Below are positions 24,818 through 32,940 of a stretch of DNA of 64,000 nucleotides, piece after piece. Position numbers and translations under genes: made by a program. Numbering within the stretch: position 1 is the stretch's first letter; each line of letters starts with the position of its first letter. The notes beneath the pieces are model-generated. The model ran no database searches and was not told the DNA's origin. It saw nothing but the letters and a program-made list of their open reading frames with translations. The stretch is from Actinomycetospora chiangmaiensis DSM 45062 (lineage in GTDB: Bacteria; Actinomycetota; Actinomycetes; Mycobacteriales; Pseudonocardiaceae): NCBI RefSeq assembly GCF_000379625.1, contig NZ_KB903225.1, forward strand, positions 33,291-97,290, read 5' to 3'.

Positions 24818-25596
24818 AGGCTCCGCCACCAGCTGCGGTGGGCGAGCATGACCGCGCCCGGGCGCATGCGGCCGAACTCCCGCTGGATCGCGGCGATGCG
24901 GTCGAGGACCGGGCCGCGGGCGCCCGTGACGGTGGACGTGACGTAGGGCCGGGTGGTGGCGAGGTGGCCGACTCCGGTGCGGGCGAGCGCGGCCTCGACG
25001 AAGGCGGTCGACGGGCAGGAAGTGCCGGGCACGACCACCTCGACCGTCGCGACGCCGTCGCACCGGGCGGTGAGGTGCGCGGGCACGTCGGCGGCGGCGG
25101 GCACGGTGAGCGCGACCGGTCCACGGGCCAGGCGCTCGTCGAGGGCGGCGAGGAACTCCTCGGGGGACGGGTGCAGCGCCTCGGCGTCGACGAGGTCCAT
25201 CACGCGGGCGCGGGTCGTGAGCAGGGCCGGGCGCCAGGAGGCGGGCCGCCCGAGGCCGCGGCGCACGGCGGCGACCACCTCGGCGTCGGGGTGGAAGGTC
25301 AGCGCGTAGCCGGCGCCGGACCCGTGGAAGACGGGCGTGCCGAAGGCGACCGCCGTCGCGGCGACGGACCGGTCGCCCGCGTCGCCCAGCGACAGGCGGT
25401 GCGTGGACCAGTCGGTGCGCCAGAACCGGTCGAGCTCGGCCCGCTCGTCGGCCGCCAGCCGCCGACCGAACACGGCCTCGGCGAGCGCGTGGGCGTCCAT
25501 CGGCTGCTCCTGCGGGGCGCGGGGGACGGTGCGGGTCCGGCGGGGGGTCGTCATGAGGCCGGTGGCGGAGTAGATCGGGTCCGTGCTGACGGGCAT
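24784..25596 (-). CDS. uncharacterised protein, possibly YrdC/Sua5-fold
   Basis: A 270-residue soluble protein starting MPVSTDPIYSATGLMTTP. I do not recognise it with confidence. The middle and C-terminal parts (ALTVPAAADVPAHLTARC..., CPSTAFVEAALARTGVGHLATTRPYVTSTVTG) alternate strands and helices and faintly recall YrdC-like tRNA threonylcarbamoyl enzymes, but the diagnostic lysines and SxN motif are not seen. It is downstream of the Crp gene on the same strand, separated by an intergenic repeat and a palindrome. Confidence 0.45.
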   Translation of the reverse strand: MPVSTDPIYSATGLMTTPRRTRTVPRAPQEQPMDAHALAEAVFGRRLAADERAELDRFWRTDWSTHRLSLGDAGDRSVAATAVAFGTPVFHGSGAGYALTFHPDAEVVAAVRRGLGRPASWRPALLTTRARVMDLVDAEALHPSPEEFLAALDERLARGPVALTVPAAADVPAHLTARCDGVATVEVVVPGTSCPSTAFVEAALARTGVGHLATTRPYVTSTVTGARGPVLDRIAAIQREFGRMRPGAVMLAHRSWWRSLVSTFPGSSTD

Positions 25597-25684
25597 CGCC
25601 GGGGCCTCCTGGGACGGTTCGGTCGTGCTGGAGAGAACCCTGCCCGGCCCGCGGTGGGCCGTCCGTCCACACCGTGACGGTCGT

Positions 25685-25704
25685 TGTGTCAGGGATCCGA
25701 CACA
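25685..25704. promoter_or_regulatory. TGTGTC-N8-GACACA inverted repeat
   Basis: A perfect 6-8-6 inverted repeat about 90 bp upstream of the uncharacterised gene starting at 25596. Crp/Fnr sites have TGTGA/TCACA arms with six-base spacing, so this is only a loose resemblance to a site for the neighbouring regulator. Confidence 0.4.
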
Positions 25705-25713
25705 GCGCTCCGG

Positions 25714-25768
25714 CGACGATGTGGCCTTCCTGCCACTGGATGACAGCAACGACGCACTGCTTGCACCG
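25714..25768 (-). repeat. gene-end repeat, copy C
   Basis: Minus strand reads GGTGCAAGCAGTGCGTCGTTGC then TGTCATCCAGTGGCAGG and ends CATCGTCG, about 80% like copies A and B. It begins seven bases past the stop of the Crp gene, in the same orientation as the other copies relative to their upstream genes. Confidence 0.7.
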
Positions 25769-25775
25769 GGAACCG

Positions 25776-26423
25776 TCAGGAACCCGCACGCTCCAGCCCC
25801 GCCGGGTCGAGCACCGCCACGCGGCCGCGGCGCAGTTCCAGCAGCCCCTCGGCAGCGACGGTGCGCAGCACCTTGTTCACCGTCGCCCGGCTCGCGCCCG
25901 CCAACGACGCGAGCTCCTCCTGGGTGAGCGGGATGAGCGTGGGCGTCGACGCGCCCCGGTACTGGCGCTCGAGGTCGGCGAGGCGGCGCAGCACCCGGGT
26001 CTCTACCGGCAGGTGCAGGGCCTCCACGAGCAGGCCGGACAGCCGGCGCACCTGCCCGGCGAGGGTCTGCAGGACGAACGCGTCGGCCCCGGCGTTGGTG
26101 CGGCGCAGCCGGTGGAAGGTCTCGGCCCCGAACGACCAGGCCTCGGTCGCCTCCAACGCCACCACCGACGCCGACCGGCGGGCCCCGGAGTCGATCAGGG
26201 CCAGCTCGCCGACCGTCTCACCCGGCCCGACCACCGCGAACGTCACCGTGTCGCCCATCGGCGTCGACGCGCGCACCGCCACCCGACCCGAGTCGAGCAG
26301 TAGGAACGTGTCGGCCGGGTCGCCCTCGTGGAAGACGACCTCGCGCGGCGAGAACCGGCGGCGCCGACCGCTGGCGAGCACCTGGCGACGGTCCTCGGCC
26401 GACATGTCCGCGAGCAGCTCCAC
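25776..26423 (-). CDS. Crp/Fnr-family transcriptional regulator
   Basis: A 215-residue regulator. Residues about 10-125 form a cyclic-nucleotide-binding jelly roll (VVFHEGDPADTFLLLDSGRVAVRAS..., GETVGELALIDSGARRSASVVALE, the last matching the phosphate-binding cassette GExxL...RxA/S). Residues about 140-210 form the HTH, LTQEELASLAGASRATVNKVLRTV. No iron-sulphur Cys cluster is present, so cAMP-like ligands are more likely than oxygen sensing. GTG 26423 was selected; the gene is divergent from trpS. Confidence 0.88.
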   Translation of the reverse strand: MELLADMSAEDRRQVLASGRRRRFSPREVVFHEGDPADTFLLLDSGRVAVRASTPMGDTVTFAVVGPGETVGELALIDSGARRSASVVALEATEAWSFGAETFHRLRRTNAGADAFVLQTLAGQVRRLSGLLVEALHLPVETRVLRRLADLERQYRGASTPTLIPLTQEELASLAGASRATVNKVLRTVAAEGLLELRRGRVAVLDPAGLERAGS

Positions 26424-26482
26424 GGGGCGGGACCCTAACCGTGGCGGGCGGAGCGACGGGTCGGGGCCGCGGGGAGGAGGGA

Positions 26483-26488
26483 TAGGCT
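26483..26488 (+). promoter_or_regulatory. -10 element before trpS
   Basis: TAGGCT is followed by eight bases and then the GTG of trpS, close to leaderless spacing. The same hexamer stands before pncB and pncA. Confidence 0.45.
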
Positions 26489-26496
26489 CGATCACC

Positions 26497-27540
26497 GTGA
26501 GCAGTACAGGAGACGGAGCGCAGGCGACCTCGCAGAAGACCTCCCTGACCGGCATCAAGCCGACCGGGGAGCCCCACCTCGGCAACCTCGTCGGCGCGAT
26601 CGAGCCGGCGATCGAGATGGCCGCGGGGGACTACGAGTCGCTGTACTTCATCGCCGACTACCACGCGCTGACCACGGCCCGGGATCCCGAGCTGCTCGCG
26701 CAGTGGACCCGCTCGGTCGCCGCCACCTGGCTCGCCGCCGGCCTCGACCCGAAGCGCACCGTGTTCTACCGCCAGTCCGACGTGCCGGAGACGTTCGAGC
26801 TCTCCTGGATCTTCTCCTGCATCACGGGCAAGGGGCTGATGAACCGGGCGCACGCCTACAAGGCGGCACGCGACGCGAACGTCGCCGCGGGCGAGGACCC
26901 CGACGCCGGGATCAACATGGGGCTCTACAACTACCCGATCCTCATGGCCGTCGACATTCTGATCATGGAGGCGGACCTGGTGCCGGTCGGGCGCGACCAG
27001 CAGCAGCACGTCGAGATCGCCGCCGACATCGCGGGCAGCTACAACCACCTCTACGGCCACCGCGGCTACCGCTTCCCGATCCCCGCGGCCGTCATCCCGC
27101 CCGAGACGACGGGCCACACGCTGCCCGGGCTCGACGGGCGCAAGATGTCGAAGTCCTACGACAACTACATCCCGCTGTTCCTGCCGGCGTCGAAGCTGCG
27201 CAAGCTCGTGCGGCGGATCCCGACCGACTCGACGCCCGTCGAGGACCCGAAGGACCCGGACGCGTCGTCGGTCTTCCAGATCCTCGCGCAGTTCGCCCCG
27301 GACGACGCCGTCGCCGAGACCCGCGCGCGGCTGGAGGCGGGCGGTGTCGGGTGGGGCGAGCTGAAGAACCAGCTGGCCGACGTGCTCGAGGAGCGCCTCG
27401 CCCCGATGCGGGAGCGCTACGAGGAGCTGATGGAGCCGGGGAGCGAGCTCGACGACGCCCTCGCCGCGGGCGGCGAGATCGCCCGCGAGCGGGCGGGCCG
27501 GGTGCTGCGCTCGGTGCGCCACGCCATCGGGATCCGCTGA
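26497..27540 (+). CDS. trpS: tryptophanyl-tRNA synthetase
   Basis: A 347-residue class I aminoacyl-tRNA synthetase charging tRNA-Trp. The HIGH-type motif is TGIKPTGEPHLGN and the KMSKS loop is LDGRKMSKSYDNYI. NMGLYNYPILMAVDILI and VPVGRDQQQHVEIA are the Trp/adenylate-binding segments. The N-terminal motif differs from the usual SGxQPTGxLHLGNYLGA version of housekeeping TrpRS, so this may be a divergent or second TrpRS type. GTG 26497 gives the only sensible N-terminus. Ends before a hairpin at 27593. Confidence 0.93.
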   Translation: MSSTGDGAQATSQKTSLTGIKPTGEPHLGNLVGAIEPAIEMAAGDYESLYFIADYHALTTARDPELLAQWTRSVAATWLAAGLDPKRTVFYRQSDVPETFELSWIFSCITGKGLMNRAHAYKAARDANVAAGEDPDAGINMGLYNYPILMAVDILIMEADLVPVGRDQQQHVEIAADIAGSYNHLYGHRGYRFPIPAAVIPPETTGHTLPGLDGRKMSKSYDNYIPLFLPASKLRKLVRRIPTDSTPVEDPKDPDASSVFQILAQFAPDDAVAETRARLEAGGVGWGELKNQLADVLEERLAPMRERYEELMEPGSELDDALAAGGEIARERAGRVLRSVRHAIGIR

Positions 27541-27542
27541 CC

Positions 27543-27559
27543 CCTTCCCGACGACGGGG
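27543..27559. repeat. dispersed 14-19 bp word, copy 5 (intergenic, after trpS stop)
   Basis: CCTTCCCGACGACGGGG begins three bases after the trpS stop codon. Same word as in coding regions, here under no protein constraint. Confidence 0.85.
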
Positions 27560-27592
27560 CGGGTCGGCCCGGGCGCGCCCGCAACGGCGGAT

Positions 27593-27616
27593 CCCTGCCA
27601 CCTGACGTCGGCAGGG
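27593..27616. terminator. hairpin between trpS and a convergent membrane gene
   Basis: CCCTGCC and GGCAGGG form a perfect 7-bp stem around a 10-nt loop, lengthened by GCGG/CCGC outside a 2-nt internal loop. It lies between convergent genes and probably terminates one or both. Confidence 0.6.
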
Positions 27617-27642
27617 CGCCGCTCGCACGGGCGCACCGACCG

Positions 27643-27924
27643 TCAGCGGACGGACGGCACCTCGTTCATGCCCGAGTCGACGTCGCGGGGCCGGCGCGGC
27701 GCCGGCACGTCGTCGATCAGGGCGGCGGGGGTGTCCGGCACCCGCGGGATCTCCGCGAGCCACATGGCCATCGCGCCCCGCAGGTCACGCTCGCGGCCCT
27801 GCTCGGCGAGCTCCCCGTCGACCGCGGCCCCGCGACGCAGCAGCGCGCCCAGCCCGAGGGCCGCCAGGACCGAGACGGCGCACCACACCCCGACGAGAAC
27901 GGCGACCCAGCTCAGGACCGTCAT
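27643..27924 (-). CDS. small single-pass membrane protein
   Basis: A 93-residue protein, MTVLSWVAVLVGVWCAVSVLAALGLGALLRRG, with one N-terminal membrane helix and a charged tail containing PAPRRPRDVDSGMNEVPSVR. No family recognised. ATG 27924 has GGAGGTGG directly upstream. A stretch of 193 bp to the next gene on this strand (27925-28117) holds nothing recognisable. Confidence 0.65.
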   Translation of the reverse strand: MTVLSWVAVLVGVWCAVSVLAALGLGALLRRGAAVDGELAEQGRERDLRGAMAMWLAEIPRVPDTPAALIDDVPAPRRPRDVDSGMNEVPSVR

Positions 27925-28117
27925 CTCCACCTCCCGTGTGCTGCCGTCGATACCCGACCGTCGCGGAGGGTGACCGACCGCTCGCTCCAGCCGCCCGTCC
28001 GCGCACGGTGACTATGGCAGTACAACCGGTGAGCACGGGCGCAATCCACTCGAACGGACGCACAACCTGAGACCGCTGAGCGCGTCGTAGCGACCGCTGG
28101 GCCCCGTTCAGACCTGC

Positions 28118-28597
28118 TCAGAAGGCCGTATGCCGAGCCGATACCTCCCCGGACGGCTCAAGCGGACCCGTCGTCGGGGCCCTTGACCAGCGCCTCGCCG
28201 ATCGGCGTGCGACCGATCCGGCCTCGTCGGGGCTCCCGTAGGGGTGACGGGGCCCCAGGAAGAAGCGCAGCCCGTCCTTCGGCCGGCGGGGGATGACGTG
28301 CAGGTGCAGGTGCGGCACCGACTGGCTCACCACGTTGTTGATCAGCACGAGCGAGCCCGGCGCGTCCATCGTCGACTCCACCGCGCGCTCGAGCCGTTGC
28401 GCGAGGGCGAAGAAGCCCGGCACCGCGTCGGCCGGGAGCTCGGCGAGGGTCGTCACGTGCCGCGTCGGCACGAGGAGCACGTGCCCGGGGAAGATCGGCT
28501 TCACGTCGAGGAAGGCGACGGTGTCGTCGTCGCGGTGGACCTCGTGGGCGGGAGCGTCGCCGGACACGATCGCGCAGAAGGCACACGGTTTCGGCAC
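28118..28597 (-). CDS. HIT-family nucleotide hydrolase, C-terminus apparently frameshifted
   Basis: Histidine-triad hydrolase of nucleoside phosphoramidates. CAFCAIVSGDAPAHEV, the nucleotide-binding FPGHVLLVPTRH and the triad VPHLHLHVIPRRPKDGLRFF are intact. After GSPDEAGSVA (near 28210) the frame continues as RRSARRWSRAPTTGPL... to a stop at 28118. One extra base would instead give IGEALVKGPDDGSA ending at 28158, a normal HIT tail. The break lies at a GATCGG-N7-CCGATC hairpin. A one-base deletion or sequencing error is likely; the catalytic core should remain functional. GTG 28597 is the start. Confidence 0.8.
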   Translation of the reverse strand: MPKPCAFCAIVSGDAPAHEVHRDDDTVAFLDVKPIFPGHVLLVPTRHVTTLAELPADAVPGFFALAQRLERAVESTMDAPGSLVLINNVVSQSVPHLHLHVIPRRPKDGLRFFLGPRHPYGSPDEAGSVARRSARRWSRAPTTGPLEPSGEVSARHTAF

Positions 28598-28639
28598 GCG
28601 TCCAGGATGGTCATGGGCCCCGGGCGCGTTGCACCGGGT

Positions 28640-29416
28640 ATGCGTGCCTCTCCCCCGACCCTGCTCGTCATCGGTCACGACGCGTCCCCCGAGACGGTGC
28701 TGGTGCAGTCCGGCACGCTCGCCGGGTGGGCCCGCGCCCACGGCCTCACCGTGGTCCCCGCAGTGGCGGGCACCGAGCTGCCGGACCCGTCGGAGGTCGA
28801 CGCGGTCGCGGTGCTCGGCTCGGTGCAGGGGGCCTGGGACGACTCGGTGCCCTGGCTGGCCTCCGAGATCGCCTACCTGCAGCGCGCGATGGCGGCCGAC
28901 GTGCCGGTGCTCGGTATCTGCTTCGGGGGGCAGCTCCTCGCCCGCGTCCTCGGCGGCAGCGCCAATCCGGCCGACGGGCGGCACGAGAACGGCTTCCGCA
29001 CCATCACGACGTTCTGCGACGCCATCGACGACGGGCCGTGGATGGAGTTCCACTTCGACTCCTTCACCGCCCCGCCCACCGCCGAGGTGCTCGCCCGCTC
29101 CGAGCGGTGCGACCAGGCGTTCCGCCTCGACCGCCACCTCGGCGTGCAGTTCCACCCCGAGATCACCCCGGACGAGTTCGAGATCTGGGCCGGCCGCTGG
29201 ACCGGCACGCCGCTCGAGGACCGCTTCGACGAGCTCGGGATCACGACGGCGGGGCTGCGCGCGGAGGTCGCGGAGCGCGCGGAGTCCTCGCGGGTGCGAT
29301 CGTGGCGGCTGTTCGACGACTTCGGGGTGCGGGCCGGGCTCGTCCCCGGGCCCGACTCCGGGCTCGACTCCGGGCTCGACTCCGGGTTCCCGACGACGGC
29401 GGAGGTGCGGGCATGA
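28640..29416 (+). CDS. class I glutamine amidotransferase-like protein
   Basis: A 258-residue GATase. The nucleophile Cys is in VLGICFGGQLLARVLGG and the His-Glu pair in LGVQFHPEITPDEFE, so the triad is complete. It resembles stand-alone amidotransferases (GuaA-like), substrate unknown. Near the end, a 12-nt unit repeats three times (29352-29387), giving PDSGLDSGLDSG, immediately followed by a 13/14 match to the dispersed word. The stop overlaps the LLM gene start (ATGA). Divergent from the HIT gene. Confidence 0.82.
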   Translation: MRASPPTLLVIGHDASPETVLVQSGTLAGWARAHGLTVVPAVAGTELPDPSEVDAVAVLGSVQGAWDDSVPWLASEIAYLQRAMAADVPVLGICFGGQLLARVLGGSANPADGRHENGFRTITTFCDAIDDGPWMEFHFDSFTAPPTAEVLARSERCDQAFRLDRHLGVQFHPEITPDEFEIWAGRWTGTPLEDRFDELGITTAGLRAEVAERAESSRVRSWRLFDDFGVRAGLVPGPDSGLDSGLDSGFPTTAEVRA

Positions 29417-30315
29417 GCGTTCGTCTCGGTATCGGGTCGGCCGTGACCGACGACGAACCGGCCATGGCCACCCGCGACCTCGTCGACGGCTGCGAGCGTC
29501 GCGGGATCGACTCCGTGTGGTTCCCCGACCGCATCGCCGCCCCCGCGATCGAGCCCCTCACGGCCCTGGCGTGGGCGGCGGGGCGGACCGAGCACCTCAA
29601 GCTCGGCACCGGCGTCGTCGTGCTCCCGGGGCGGAACCCCGCCGTCGTCGCCCACCAGCTCGCCTCGCTCGCCGCCCTCGCACCGCGGCGCATCCTCCCG
29701 GTGTTCGGGCTGCAGCCCGCGACGCCGGCCGAGCGGACGATGTACCCGGTGGCCGGCCGGCGGGCCGACGTCTTCGAGGAGGCGCTCGTCGTCGTGCGGC
29801 GTCTGCTCTCCGAGCCCGTCGTCACCCACCACGGCCGGTTCTTCCACCTCGACGAGGCCGTCGTCGAGCCCCGTCCCGCGAAGCCGCTCGACCTGTGGCT
29901 CGGCGGACTCGTCCCCGACGCGCTGCGCCGGGTGGGACGCCTCGGGGACGGCTGGCTCGCGTCGTTCGTGACCCCCGACGAGGCCGCGGCCGCCCGCCGC
30001 GCCATCGCCGAGGCCGCCGACGCGGCCGGCCGCGCCGTGGAGGACGACCACTACGGCACCAACCTGCTCGTCCTGCCCGAGGGGGCGACGGACGACGAGC
30101 TCGCTCACGCCCGCGCCGCGACCGCCCGTCGGCGGCTCGACACCGAGGACCCCGGGAAGCTGATCGCCGCCGACTGGAACGAGGCGAGGCGGCTGGTCGG
30201 CGAGTTCGTCGACGCCGGGATCACCAAGTTCGTCGTGCGCCCGGCGACCGCACCGCGGACCTGGGACGACTTCCTCGACGGGTTCGCCGCGGAGCTCGTC
30301 CCGCTCCAGACCTGA
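29413..30315 (+). CDS. LLM-class F420/FMN-dependent oxidoreductase
   Basis: A 300-residue TIM-barrel flavoprotein of the luciferase-like family. RRGIDSVWFPDRIAAP, TEHLKLGTGVVVLPGRNPAVVAHQLASL and DLWLGGLVPDALRRVGRLGDGWLA are the family signatures; they favour an F420-dependent enzyme. Its ATG overlaps the amidotransferase stop, so the two are coupled, an association that suggests a common but unknown substrate. Confidence 0.82.
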   Translation: MSVRLGIGSAVTDDEPAMATRDLVDGCERRGIDSVWFPDRIAAPAIEPLTALAWAAGRTEHLKLGTGVVVLPGRNPAVVAHQLASLAALAPRRILPVFGLQPATPAERTMYPVAGRRADVFEEALVVVRRLLSEPVVTHHGRFFHLDEAVVEPRPAKPLDLWLGGLVPDALRRVGRLGDGWLASFVTPDEAAAARRAIAEAADAAGRAVEDDHYGTNLLVLPEGATDDELAHARAATARRRLDTEDPGKLIAADWNEARRLVGEFVDAGITKFVVRPATAPRTWDDFLDGFAAELVPLQT

Positions 30316-30380
30316 GCCGCACAGACCCTGCACAGGTCGGACATACGCCCTGATCAACCCGCGGCCGCAGGCTCGTCGTC

Positions 30381-32450
30381 ATGAGCCTGCTCGCCGCTGA
30401 CCGGAACGAACGACGCGTTCGTGCAGCGGGAGGCGACGACCGCGCCGTCCGCGCCGCCGGGGGTCGCTGGTACCCGGCGCTCCTCGCGGCCCTGCTCGTG
30501 GGCACGGCGGCGCTGTACCTGGTCGGACTGTCGGCCAGCGGGTGGGGCAACGCCTTCTACGCGGCGGCCGCGCAGGCGGGCGGGCAGTCGTGGAAGGCCT
30601 GGTTCTTCGGCGCCTCGGACGCCCCTGCGTCGATCATGGTGGACAAGCCGCCCGCCTCGCTGTGGGTGCTGGGGCTGTCGGTGCGGCTGTTCGGGCTGTC
30701 GTCGTGGTCGGTGCTCGTGCCGCAGGCGCTCATGGGGGTCGCCGCGGTCGGGCTCCTGACGGCGGGCGTGCGCCGCTGGTCGGGTCCGGTGGCCGGGCTG
30801 CTCGCGGGGCTGGCGTTCGCACTGACTCCGGTCGCGGTGCTGATGTTCCGCTTCGACAACCCCGACGCCCTGCTCTGCCTGCTCCTCGTGGCCGCCACCT
30901 ACGCGACGGTGCGGTCGGTCGACGCGGCCACGCTGCGCGCGTCGACGTGGTGGCTGGTGCTGGCGGCGGCCTGCGTGGGAACGGGGTTCCTGACGAAGTC
31001 GCTGCAGGCCTTCCTCGTCCTGCCCGCCCTCGCGGCCGTCCACCTGGTGGCCGGTCCGGGCACCTGGCGTCGTCGGCTGGTGGCGCTCCTCCCCGCGACC
31101 GGAGCGCTGCTGCTCGCCGCCGGTTGGTGGGTCGCGGTGGTCGAACTGTGGCCCGTGTCGTCCCGGCCCTACGTCGGCGGCTCGCAGGACGACAGCGTGC
31201 TGTCGCTCGCCTTCGGCTACAACGGGGTCGGGCGCCTCACCGGCGACGAGACCGGACAGCTCGGCGGGGGCGGCGGGTTCGGCGGCGGCGGGATGGGCGG
31301 CGGCCGCGGCATGGGCGGGGCCACCTCGACCGACTCCTGGTCGGCGCTGTTCACCGGCTCGATGGCGAACCAGGTGTCCTGGCTGCTGCCGCTCGCGCTG
31401 ATCCTGGGCGTCGCGCTGCTCGTGTGGATCGGGCGCGCGGCGCGCACCGACCGCCGTCGGGCCGCGGTCCTCCTCTGGGGCGGGTCGCTGCTGGTCACGG
31501 GCGGGGTCTTCAGCCTCGCGGCCGGCATCATCCACCCCTACTACGCGGTGGCGCTGGCCCCGTGGATCGCGGCGGTCGCGGCCGTCGGCGTGGTCGAGGC
31601 GTGGCGTGCCCGGGCGCGGTGGACGCTCGCCGCGGCGGTCGCGGTCACCACCGTCTGGTGCTGGTACCTCCTCGACGAGACCCCGACCTTCCTGCCGTGG
31701 CTGCGCGTGGTCGTGCTCGTGGCCGGGGCGGTCGCGGTCCTCGGCGTCCTGCTCGCGGGGCGTGCGGGCCGCCGCGGCCTCACGCTCGGCGTCCTCACCG
31801 CCGCTCTCGTCGCGGGGCTCGGCGCGCCCGCCGCGTACGCCGGCGTCACGGCCGCCACCGCGCACACCGAGATCATCCCGACGGCGGGTCCCTCGTCCGG
31901 CTTCGGCGGTTTCGGCGGACGGGGTGGTCCGGGTGGGCCCGGCGGCACGGGTGGGCCCGGCGGCCCCGGTCGGGGCGCTCTCGGTCGCCCTCCCGGTGGC
32001 GGCAACGACCCGTCGCTGTCACGTGGGAGGGGCGGCCCCGCCGGGACCGGGCGCGGCGGTCCCGGCGGCGCCATGCAGCTGCTGCGGGCGTCGGACCCGT
32101 CGGCGCAGCTGACGTCGTTCCTGCAGGCGGGGGCGGGCGGCTACACCTGGGTGGCGGCGACGGTCGGGTCCATGCCCGCGGCCGGCTACCAGCTCGCGAG
32201 CGGTGACCCGGTGATGCCGCTCGGCGGCTTCAACGGCACCGACCCCTCCCCCACCCTGGCCGCCTTCCAGCAGCTCGTCGCCGCCGGGAAGGTGCACTAC
32301 TTCCTCGGCGAGGGCCTCTCCTCGGTGCCCGACACCGGCGGCTCCGACGCGACCGTGCAGATCACGCGCTGGGTGAAGCAGCACTACAGGGCGACGACCG
32401 TCGGCGGGACCACCGTGTACGACCTGACGACACCTGCCGTCGGGACGTGA
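30381..32450 (+). CDS. GT39-type membrane glycosyltransferase
   Basis: A 689-residue polytopic membrane protein of the ArnT/PMT-like class. GGWGNAFYAAAAQAGG-type segment GNAFYAAAAQAGGQSWKAWF and MVDKPPASLW carry the first-loop acidic/Lys-Pro motif of dolichyl/polyprenyl-phosphate sugar transferases; MFRFDNPDALLCLLL follows. About eleven helices end near residue 480. Two Gly-rich insertions (GGGGGFGGGGMGGG near 31265 and a longer one near 31910) bound a C-terminal extracytoplasmic domain. Widespread in actinobacteria (YkcA/B-like); the acceptor is unknown. Confidence 0.75.
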   Translation: MSLLAADRNERRVRAAGGDDRAVRAAGGRWYPALLAALLVGTAALYLVGLSASGWGNAFYAAAAQAGGQSWKAWFFGASDAPASIMVDKPPASLWVLGLSVRLFGLSSWSVLVPQALMGVAAVGLLTAGVRRWSGPVAGLLAGLAFALTPVAVLMFRFDNPDALLCLLLVAATYATVRSVDAATLRASTWWLVLAAACVGTGFLTKSLQAFLVLPALAAVHLVAGPGTWRRRLVALLPATGALLLAAGWWVAVVELWPVSSRPYVGGSQDDSVLSLAFGYNGVGRLTGDETGQLGGGGGFGGGGMGGGRGMGGATSTDSWSALFTGSMANQVSWLLPLALILGVALLVWIGRAARTDRRRAAVLLWGGSLLVTGGVFSLAAGIIHPYYAVALAPWIAAVAAVGVVEAWRARARWTLAAAVAVTTVWCWYLLDETPTFLPWLRVVVLVAGAVAVLGVLLAGRAGRRGLTLGVLTAALVAGLGAPAAYAGVTAATAHTEIIPTAGPSSGFGGFGGRGGPGGPGGTGGPGGPGRGALGRPPGGGNDPSLSRGRGGPAGTGRGGPGGAMQLLRASDPSAQLTSFLQAGAGGYTWVAATVGSMPAAGYQLASGDPVMPLGGFNGTDPSPTLAAFQQLVAAGKVHYFLGEGLSSVPDTGGSDATVQITRWVKQHYRATTVGGTTVYDLTTPAVGT

Positions 32451-32522
32451 TCACCGGACCCGCAGCGGGCTCCGTGGGCCCGCCGGACCCCGCCAGGGGG
32501 CCGTTGATCACCGCTCGCGGCC

Positions 32523-32933
32523 TCAGCGGGAGCCGAGGACCCGGGTCAGCGTGATCTCGAGGACCACGCGGAGCGGGTTCTCGCGCGGGGTGCGGTAACG
32601 GGCGGCGTAGCGGGCCTCGGCGTCGGCGACGGACGCCGGGTCGTCCCGGACGACGGCGAGGCCCTCGAGCGTCGACCACCGGCCGCGGTCGACCTGGCTC
32701 ACCGCCACCGGGGCGCCGGCCTCGCCTCCGAGGCGCACGTGCGCGGCCTTCCGGCTGGGGCCGGAGGTGATGATGCGGGCGGTCGCGGTGTCGAGGTCGA
32801 GCGTGCACCCCACCGGCACGACGTGGGGGCTGCCGTCGCGGCGCAACGTCGTCAGGGTGCAGAGGTGGTACTCCCGCCAGAACTCCGCGAACTCCTCGCC
32901 GCGAGCGTGCAGGTCGGCCGGGGTGACGGTCAT
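32523..32933 (-). CDS. PPOX-class F420-dependent enzyme
   Basis: A 136-residue split-barrel protein. FWREYHLCTLTTLRRDGSPHVVPVG and TARIITSGPSRKAAHVRLGGE are typical of F420-binding members that reduce small molecules such as biliverdin, which are common in actinobacteria. It lies eight bases downstream of the SDR gene stop on the same strand, arrangement consistent with cotranscription. Confidence 0.78.
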   Translation of the reverse strand: MTVTPADLHARGEEFAEFWREYHLCTLTTLRRDGSPHVVPVGCTLDLDTATARIITSGPSRKAAHVRLGGEAGAPVAVSQVDRGRWSTLEGLAVVRDDPASVADAEARYAARYRTPRENPLRVVLEITLTRVLGSR

Positions 32934-32940
32934 ACGATGA

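Noticed and set aside
24784..25596. Sua5/YrdC family assignment
   Set aside because: Only a faint pattern is visible and the diagnostic residues are missing, so no function is claimed.
25685..25704. Crp binding site upstream of 25596
   Set aside because: Arms and spacing differ from the TGTGA-N6-TCACA consensus, so I only record an inverted repeat of unknown binder.
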